64,000 bases of DNA. Origin: Mycolicibacterium fallax (lineage in GTDB: Bacteria; Actinomycetota; Actinomycetes; Mycobacteriales; Mycobacteriaceae). The DNA is taken from NCBI RefSeq assembly GCF_010726955.1, contig NZ_AP022603.1:1984001-2048000 (forward strand). The letters are read 5' to 3'. Positions 58,098 to 64,000 of this stretch are shown piece after piece. Positions within the stretch are counted from its first letter, which is position 1, and every line of letters begins with the position of its first letter. The notes under the pieces were generated by a model. That model did not search any database. It worked only from the letters and a program-made list of their open reading frames with translations, and had not been told where the DNA came from. A program made the translations under genes and the position numbers.

Positions 58098-61000
58098 ATG
58101 GACCGCAGCCCCGACCCGTTGGCGCGGTTCTCCCCGCTGACCCGGGAGTGGTTCGCCGGCACCTTCGCCGCCCCCACCGCCGCCCAGGCGCAGGCCTGGG
58201 ACGCCATCGCCGACGGCGAGAACACCCTCGTCATCGCCCCCACCGGCTCCGGCAAGACCCTGGCGGCGTTCCTGTGGGCCGTCGACCGCCTCGCCGCACC
58301 CGCGGCGCCCGAGGCCCACGAGCCTGCCGCCCACGAACGCGCTGCCCCGGCCACCCGGGTGCTCTACATCTCGCCACTGAAGGCGCTGGCCGTCGACGTC
58401 GAACGCAACCTGCGCACCCCGCTGGCCGGCATTGCCCGCACCGCCGCCCGGCACGGCCTACCGGCCCCGGAGATCACCGTCGGCGTCCGTTCCGGCGACA
58501 CCCCGCCGCACCGGCGCCGCGAGCTCGTCACCCGCCCGCCGGACATCCTGATCACCACCCCCGAGTCGCTGTTCCTGATGCTGACCTCGGCGGCCCGGTC
58601 CACCCTGAGCGGCGTCAGCACCGTGATCGTCGACGAGGTGCACGCCGTCGCGGGCACCAAGCGCGGCACCCACCTGGCGCTGTCGCTGGAACGCCTCGAT
58701 GCGCTGCTGGAGCGCCCGGCACAGCGGATCGGCCTGTCCGCAACGGTGCGCCCGCCCGAGGAAGTCGCCCGGTTCCTGTCCGGGGCCCGGCCGGCCAGGA
58801 TCGTCGCTCCCCCGGCGGCCAAGACCTTCGAGCTCGACGTGGTCGTCCCGGTGCCCGATATGACCGACCTCGACGGCGGATCACTGTGGCCCGACGTCGA
58901 AGCGCGCATCGTCGACCTGATCGAGACGCACAATTCCTCGATCGTGTTCGCCAACTCCCGTCGGCTGGCCGAACGACTCACCGCCCGGATCAACGAGATT
59001 CACGCCGAACGCTCCGGGGTCACCCTCGGCGGCCACAACCCGGCGGTACCCGGCGGCGCACCCGCGCAGATCCAGGGCAGCGGCCAGACCTACGGCGCCG
59101 AGTTGGTGCTGGCCCGCGCCCACCACGGCTCGGTGTCCAAGGAAACCCGCGCCGAGGTGGAGGAATCCCTCAAACGCGGCAGCCTGCGCGCCGTCGTCGC
59201 CACCTCCAGCCTGGAGCTCGGGATCGACATGGGCGCGGTCGATCTGGTCATCCAGGTGGGCTCGCCGCCATCGGTGGCCAGCGGCCTGCAGCGCATCGGG
59301 CGGGCCGGCCACCAGGTCGGCGAGATCAGCCGCGGTGTGCTGTTCCCCCGGTTCCGCAGCGATCTGATCGGCTGCGCGGTCACCGTCGAGCGCATGCGGG
59401 CCGGGCGGATCGAGACCCTCACCGTGCCGTCGAACCCGCTCGACGTGCTGGCCCAGCACACCGTCGCCGCCTGCGCGCTGGAGCAGCTCAACGCCGACGA
59501 CTGGTTCGACACGGTGCGCCGCAGCGCGCCGTTTGCGGCGTTGCCGCGCAGCGCGTTTGAGGCCACCCTGGACCTGCTTTCGGGTAAGTACCCGTCCACC
59601 GAGTTCGCCGAACTGCGGCCGCGGATCGTCTACGACCGGGACACCGCGACCCTGACCGGCCGGCCGGGGGCGCAGCGACTGGCGGTGACCTCCGGCGGCG
59701 CGATCCCCGACCGTGGCCAGTTCACCGTGTACCTGTCCGGCTCCGACGTCGAAAAGCCCACCCGGGTCGGCGAACTCGACGAGGAGATGGTCTACGAGTC
59801 CCGGCCCGGGGACGTCATCTCGCTGGGCGCCACCAGCTGGCGGATCACCGAGATCACCCACGATCGGGTGCTGGTGCTGCCGGCTCCGGGTGCCCCGGCC
59901 CGGCTGCCGTTCTGGCGCGGCGACAACGTCGGTCGGCCCGCCGAGCTGGGTGCCGCGGTCGGCGCATTCACCACTGAGCTGGCCGGCCTGGAACCCGGCG
60001 ACTTCGAGGCACGCTGCGCGGCAATCCGTTTCGACGACTACGCCACCGAAAATCTGCGCCGGCTGTTGGAGGAGCAGCGCGCCGCGACCGGCGCGGTTCC
60101 CGGGGACCGCACCCTGGTGGTGGAACGGTTCCGCGATGAGCTCGGCGACTGGCGGATCATCCTGCACTCCCCCTACGGCCTGGGCGTGCACGGTCCGCTG
60201 GCGCTGGCCATCGGCCGCCGGCTGCGGGATCGCTACGGCATCGACGAGAAGCCGACCGCCTCCGACGACGGCATCATCGTCCGACTGCCCGACAGCACCG
60301 CGCAAACCCCGCCCGGGGCTGAGCTTTTCGTGTTCGACGCCGACGAGATCGAGCCCGTGGTGACCGCCGAGGTGGGCGGCTCGGCACTGTTCGCCGCCCG
60401 GTTCCGCGAGTGCGCCGCCCGCGCGCTGCTGCTGCCGCGGCGCCACCCGGGCAAACGCTCCCCGCTGTGGCATCAGCGCCAGCGGGCCGCGCAGCTGCTC
60501 GACGTGGCCCGGCGCTACCCCGACTTCCCGATCGTGCTGGAGACGGTCCGCGAGTGCCTGCAGGACGTCTACGACGTGCCCGCGCTGACCGCGCTGATGC
60601 GCGACGTCGCCGGGCGCCGAATCCGCGTCGTCGAGGTGGAAACCGGCAGCCCGTCCCCGTTCGCCGCGGCGCTGCTGTTCGGCTACGTCGGGGCGTTCAT
60701 GTACGAGGGCGACAGCCCGCTGGCCGAACGCCGCGCCGCCGCACTGGCACTGGACACCACGCTGCTGGCCGAGCTGCTCGGCCGGGTGGAGTTGCGCGAG
60801 CTGCTCGATCCCGACGTCATCGCGAGCACCGGCGCCGCGCTGCAGCATCTTGATCCCGACCGGGCCGCCCGCGATGCCGAGGGGGTGGCCGACCTGCTGC
60901 GGATGCTCGGCCCGCTGACCAGCGCCGAAGTCGCCGCGCGCGCCGCCGCGGACCCCGCCGGCTGGCTGGGCGAACTGCACCGGGCGCGGCGGGTGCTGGC

Positions 61001-62657
61001 GGTCAATTACGCCGGGGCGCAGTGGTGGACCGCGATCGAGGACATCGGCCGGTTGCGCGACGGCGTCGGGGTCGCCGTCCCGCCCGGGGTGCCGGCCGAA
61101 TTCACCGACCCGGTCACCGACCCGCTCGGCGAGCTGCTCGGCCGCTACGCCCGCACCCGGGCACCGTTCTGCACGGCCGACGCGGCCGCCCGATTCGGGC
61201 TGGGCCTGCGGGTCGCCGGGGACGTGCTGGCCCGGCTGGCCGTCGACGGCCGGCTGATCCGCGGCGAATTCACCGACGCCCCAACCGATTCCCCGGGCGC
61301 CGAGCAGTGGTGCGACGCCGGGGTGCTGCGGGTGCTGCGGCGCCGCTCGCTGGCCGCGCTGCGGGCCCAGATCGAGCCGGTCTCCACCGCCGCCTACGCC
61401 CGCTTCCTGCCGGCCTGGCAGCAGTTCGGTGCCGGCTCCGGGCCCGACGGGCTGCTGGCGGTGATCGATCAGCTGGCCGGGGTGCCGCTGGCCGCCTCCG
61501 CCGTCGAACCGCTGATCTTCGGGCAACGGGTCCGGGACTACTCCGCCGCGATGCTCGACGAGCTGCTGGCCTCCGGGGAGGTGCTGTGGTCCGGCGCCGG
61601 GGCGCTGCCCGGCGGCGACGGCTGGGTCGCCTTCCACCCGGCCGACACCGCCCCGGCCACCCTGGCCGCCCCCGCCGAGCTGGACCTGTCCCCGGCCCAC
61701 ACCGCGATCCTGGCCGCGCTGGCCGGCGGCGGCGCGTACTTCTTCCGGCAGCTCGAAGCCGGGGTGCTTGACGCCGCGGTGCCCAAGGAGGAGGCCACCG
61801 AGGCGCTCTGGCAGCTGATCTGGTCCGGCCGGGTCACCGGGGACACCTTCGCCCCGGTGCGCGCCCGGCTGCTCGGCCCGGCGCGTCGGCCGCGGCCCGG
61901 CACCCCCGGTCGACGGCGGCCGGCGCGGCCCAGCCGGTTCGGCCAGCTCGGCGCGCACCCCCGGTCGGTGGATCCGACGGTGGCCGGGCGCTGGTCGGCG
62001 CTGCCCGAGCCGGCGCCCGACAGCACCGCCGGGATGGCCCTGCTGGCCGATCTGCTGCTGGCCCGGCACGGCGTGCTGACCCGCGGCGCGGCGACCGCCG
62101 AGCAGGTGCCCGGCGGGTTCGCCATGCTCTACAAGGTGCTGACCGCGCTGGAGGAGGCCGGCGGCTGCCAGCGCGGCTACTTCGTGGAGTCCCTGGGCGG
62201 GGCGCAGTTCGCCTCGGCCGCGACGGTCGACCGGTTGCGCGGCTTCGCCGATCCGCTGGAGCCCGCGGCCGGCCCGCCGACCGGCCTGGTGCTGGCCGCG
62301 ACCGATCCGGCGAACCCCTACGGCGCCGCGCTGGGCTGGCCGTCGCGACCCGACCAGGCCGACGGCGCGCACCGGCCGGGCCGGCGGGCCGGGGCGCTGG
62401 TGGTGCTGGTCGACGGCGAGCTGGTGTGGTTTCTGGAACGCGGCGGCAAGTCCCTGCTGAGCTTTCCCGCCGACCCGGCGGCGCTGACCGTCGCCGCCGA
62501 GGCCCTGGCCCGGCTGGTCGGCGAGCACCGGATCGGCGGCCTGCTGGTGCAGCGGATCGACGGGGTGTCGGCCCTGGACGCCCGCGGCCCCGATCCGGCC
62601 GCGCTGGTCGAGGCGGGCTTCGCGCGCACCCCGCGCGGACTGCGGCTGCGGAGCTGA
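58098..62657 (+). CDS. lhr: ATP-dependent helicase Lhr
   Basis: A 1519-residue superfamily-2 helicase; the mycobacterial enzyme translocates 3' to 5' on single-stranded DNA and unwinds RNA:DNA hybrids, with a role in repair of crosslinks and other damage. Walker A PTGSGKT (48-54), DEVH (179-182), motif [21 protein letters not shown] and QRIGRAGH are in the N-terminal third; the long C-terminal part (over 600 residues) is the Lhr-specific region including winged-helix segments. GGAGGG precedes the ATG. Corresponds to Rv3296; nei2 follows 4 bp later. Confidence 0.96.
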   Translation: MDRSPDPLARFSPLTREWFAGTFAAPTAAQAQAWDAIADGENTLVIAPTGSGKTLAAFLWAVDRLAAPAAPEAHEPAAHERAAPATRVLYISPLKALAVDVERNLRTPLAGIARTAARHGLPAPEITVGVRSGDTPPHRRRELVTRPPDILITTPESLFLMLTSAARSTLSGVSTVIVDEVHAVAGTKRGTHLALSLERLDALLERPAQRIGLSATVRPPEEVARFLSGARPARIVAPPAAKTFELDVVVPVPDMTDLDGGSLWPDVEARIVDLIETHNSSIVFANSRRLAERLTARINEIHAERSGVTLGGHNPAVPGGAPAQIQGSGQTYGAELVLARAHHGSVSKETRAEVEESLKRGSLRAVVATSSLELGIDMGAVDLVIQVGSPPSVASGLQRIGRAGHQVGEISRGVLFPRFRSDLIGCAVTVERMRAGRIETLTVPSNPLDVLAQHTVAACALEQLNADDWFDTVRRSAPFAALPRSAFEATLDLLSGKYPSTEFAELRPRIVYDRDTATLTGRPGAQRLAVTSGGAIPDRGQFTVYLSGSDVEKPTRVGELDEEMVYESRPGDVISLGATSWRITEITHDRVLVLPAPGAPARLPFWRGDNVGRPAELGAAVGAFTTELAGLEPGDFEARCAAIRFDDYATENLRRLLEEQRAATGAVPGDRTLVVERFRDELGDWRIILHSPYGLGVHGPLALAIGRRLRDRYGIDEKPTASDDGIIVRLPDSTAQTPPGAELFVFDADEIEPVVTAEVGGSALFAARFRECAARALLLPRRHPGKRSPLWHQRQRAAQLLDVARRYPDFPIVLETVRECLQDVYDVPALTALMRDVAGRRIRVVEVETGSPSPFAAALLFGYVGAFMYEGDSPLAERRAAALALDTTLLAELLGRVELRELLDPDVIASTGAALQHLDPDRAARDAEGVADLLRMLGPLTSAEVAARAAADPAGWLGELHRARRVLAVNYAGAQWWTAIEDIGRLRDGVGVAVPPGVPAEFTDPVTDPLGELLGRYARTRAPFCTADAAARFGLGLRVAGDVLARLAVDGRLIRGEFTDAPTDSPGAEQWCDAGVLRVLRRRSLAALRAQIEPVSTAAYARFLPAWQQFGAGSGPDGLLAVIDQLAGVPLAASAVEPLIFGQRVRDYSAAMLDELLASGEVLWSGAGALPGGDGWVAFHPADTAPATLAAPAELDLSPAHTAILAALAGGGAYFFRQLEAGVLDAAVPKEEATEALWQLIWSGRVTGDTFAPVRARLLGPARRPRPGTPGRRRPARPSRFGQLGAHPRSVDPTVAGRWSALPEPAPDSTAGMALLADLLLARHGVLTRGAATAEQVPGGFAMLYKVLTALEEAGGCQRGYFVESLGGAQFASAATVDRLRGFADPLEPAAGPPTGLVLAATDPANPYGAALGWPSRPDQADGAHRPGRRAGALVVLVDGELVWFLERGGKSLLSFPADPAALTVAAEALARLVGEHRIGGLLVQRIDGVSALDARGPDPAALVEAGFARTPRGLRLRS

Positions 62658-62661
62658 GGCC

Positions 62662-63414
62662 GTGCCCGAGGGCGACACCGTCTACCGCACCGCCGCCGCG
62701 CTGCGCACCGCGCTGACCGCGCAGGTGTTGACGCGCTGCGACATCCGGGTACCGCGGTTCGCGACGGTGGATCTGACCGGCGCGAGGGTCGATGAGGTGT
62801 TCTGCCGCGGCAAGCACCTGTTCATCCGGGCCGGCCGGGCCAGCATCCACTCGCACCTGGGGATGGACGGCACCTGGCGACTCGGGCCGCCGCGGGTGCC
62901 CGACCACCGCATCCGGGTGATCCTGGCGACCGCCGAGAACCGCGCCACCGGGGTGGATCTGGACCTGCTGGAGGTGCTGGATCGCTCGGCGGACCTGGCC
63001 GCGGTGGCCCAGCTGGGCCCGGACCTGCTCGGCCCGGACTGGGATCCGGGGCCGGCGGTGGCCAACCTGCTGGCCGCCCCGGACCGCCCGCTGGCCGCGG
63101 CGCTGCTGGATCAGCGCAACCTGGCCGGTATCGGCAATGTGTACGCCAACGAGCTGTGTTTCGTCACCGGCGTCGCCCCGGGGTCCCCGGTGCGCGCCGT
63201 TCCCGACCCGGTCCGGCTGGTCAATCGGGCCCGACTGATGTTGTCGACCAACCTGACCCGGGCCATCCGGACCACCACCGGCGACACCCGCCGCGGCCGG
63301 GAGCTGTGGGTGTACGGCCGGGCCGGCCGGGACTGCCGGCGCTGCGGCACGCCGATCCGGCGCTCCGACGACGGTCCGCGGATCAGCTTCTGGTGCCCGT
63401 CGTGCCAGCGCTGA
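62662..63414 (+). CDS. nei: Endonuclease VIII-like DNA glycosylase Nei2
   Basis: A 250-residue Fpg/Nei-family glycosylase that removes oxidised bases and cuts at abasic sites. The catalytic N-terminus is P2-E3 with K51 in RGKHLF; the H2TH segment [15 protein letters not shown] and the C-terminal zinc finger (C225, C228, C245, C248) are intact. The GTG start lies 4 bp after lhr, so the two repair genes form an operon, as Rv3296-Rv3297 do. Confidence 0.95.
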   Translation: MPEGDTVYRTAAALRTALTAQVLTRCDIRVPRFATVDLTGARVDEVFCRGKHLFIRAGRASIHSHLGMDGTWRLGPPRVPDHRIRVILATAENRATGVDLDLLEVLDRSADLAAVAQLGPDLLGPDWDPGPAVANLLAAPDRPLAAALLDQRNLAGIGNVYANELCFVTGVAPGSPVRAVPDPVRLVNRARLMLSTNLTRAIRTTTGDTRRGRELWVYGRAGRDCRRCGTPIRRSDDGPRISFWCPSCQR

Positions 63415-63427
63415 CCCGCAGCCAAGA

Positions 63428-63457
63428 GCGCCCCGGCCGGTTTCCCGGCCGGGGCGC
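63428..63457. terminator. Bidirectional terminator between nei and the desaturase
   Basis: A perfect 13-bp stem GCGCCCCGGCCGG / CCGGCCGGGGCGC with a TTTC loop, between converging genes that end at 63414 (plus) and 63473 (minus). Confidence 0.88.
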
Positions 63458-63472
63458 CCGGCGGTCGATGAG

Positions 63473-64000
63473 CTACCCGGTGATCGCCTTCACCCGGTAG
63501 GGCTTGACCGACGGCTCGCCGGCATCGCGAACAACCTCGCCGGCGGCCTCGGCGGCCTGGCGGGCGTCGAACTCGGCCCGGACCTGGCGGCGCGGGGCCC
63601 GCTTGGCACGCTCGCCGATGCCGCCGAGGCCCGGCGGCAGCGCCAGCTTGATGATCTTCTTGATCACCGAGCCGAACTGCTTGTGAATCGGGCCGCTGTT
63701 GTACGGGATGCCGTAGCGGCGGCAGATGTCCTGCACCTGCGGGGAGATCTCCTGGTAGCGGTGCGCCGGCAGGTCCGGGAACAGGTGGTGCTCGATCTGG
63801 AACGACAGGTTGCCGCTGAAGATGTGGAACCACTTGCCGCCGGTGAGGTTCGCCGAACCCAGCACCTGACGGAAGTACCAGTGGCCGCGGGACTCCTCAC
63901 GCGCCTCGTCGAGGGAGAACTCGCTGACGCCGGCCGGAAAGTGACCGCAGAAGATGATCGTGTACGACCACACATTGCGCATCAGGTTGGCGACCATGTT
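63473..64000 (-). CDS. Second DesA3-like acyl-CoA desaturase, C-terminal part (cut by window end)
   Basis: The last 175 residues of a membrane di-iron fatty-acid desaturase. The third histidine box QIEHHLFPD is present, preceded by SGNLSFQIEHH and followed by a cytosolic tail rich in Ala/Arg ending VKPYRVKAITG. The start lies beyond the window; the frame runs open to the last base. It cannot be the same gene as the one at the left end, because both run leftward and lie 63 kb apart, so the genome has at least two such desaturases. Its electron donor may be the reductase at 355-1503 or another encoded upstream. Confidence 0.88.
   Translation of the reverse strand, partial: NMVANLMRNVWSYTIIFCGHFPAGVSEFSLDEAREESRGHWYFRQVLGSANLTGGKWFHIFSGNLSFQIEHHLFPDLPAHRYQEISPQVQDICRRYGIPYNSGPIHKQFGSVIKKIIKLALPPGLGGIGERAKRAPRRQVRAEFDARQAAEAAGEVVRDAGEPSVKPYRVKAITG

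Overview
This GC-rich window is chromosomal DNA from a mycobacterium (family Mycobacteriaceae), probably an environmental, fast-grower-like species. Gene order follows the Mycobacterium tuberculosis block Rv3229c-Rv3285 almost gene for gene and then jumps to Rv3296-Rv3297. Orthology rests on order plus recognisable protein sequence; I could not identify the species.

Layout. 1-5.1 kb (mostly minus): start of a DesA3-type acyl-CoA desaturase, its NADPH reductase (Rv3230c type), Rv3231c, ppk2, a one-piece tgs3-like acyltransferase and Rv3235. 5.1-16.1 kb (minus): secA1, ribosome hibernation factor, ComF-like protein, the lpqB-mtrB-mtrA cell-envelope signalling operon, tmk and sahH. 16.1-20 kb: alkane oxidation genes (TetR regulator, rubredoxin, AlkB fused to a second rubredoxin) behind a palindromic operator, then a DUF559-type nuclease-like gene followed by a dense repeat array. 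20-26.8 kb: amino-acid permease, the GDP-mannose genes manA / SIS protein / manB, DUF3499, an Rv3259 protein and whiB2. 27-32.9 kb: coenzyme F420 genes fbiA-fbiB with a Nudix gene, and cell-wall sugar genes (mannose-1-phosphate guanylyltransferase, wbbL rhamnosyltransferase, rmlD). 32.9-40.5 kb: LCP ligase, Rv3268, birA, fadE25, purE-purK, GtrA and a PH-domain membrane protein. 40.6-46.8 kb (plus): accD5-accE5-maf-sseA-sufE-like-accA3, the long-chain acyl-CoA carboxylase cluster. BirA, encoded 5 kb upstream, would biotinylate AccA3.

Accessory part. From 46.8 to 58 kb the sigF-to-Rv3295 genes of M. tuberculosis are replaced by a different block: a small GNAT-like protein, malate dehydrogenase, a small secreted protein, a membrane protein, a membrane-anchored Mrr-type nuclease, FeoA-FeoB iron uptake, a NifU-like Fe-S scaffold, a very large CtpI-type P-ATPase, a tiny ORF and a histone-H1-tailed membrane protein. 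Synteny resumes with lhr and nei2, and the window ends inside a second DesA3-like desaturase.

Features not explained by the genes are mainly intergenic repeats: an array of 50/70-bp units in opposed halves (19.4-20.0 kb), a 66-bp tandem array that repeatedly copies a gene's 3' end (44.6-44.9 kb), a 57-bp array after ctpI, a pair of 53-bp palindromic elements before birA, and a 15-bp x4 coding repeat in feoA. Many genes appear leaderless (TANNNT box 6-8 nt before ATG/GTG). No rRNA, tRNA, insertion sequence or CRISPR array was seen.
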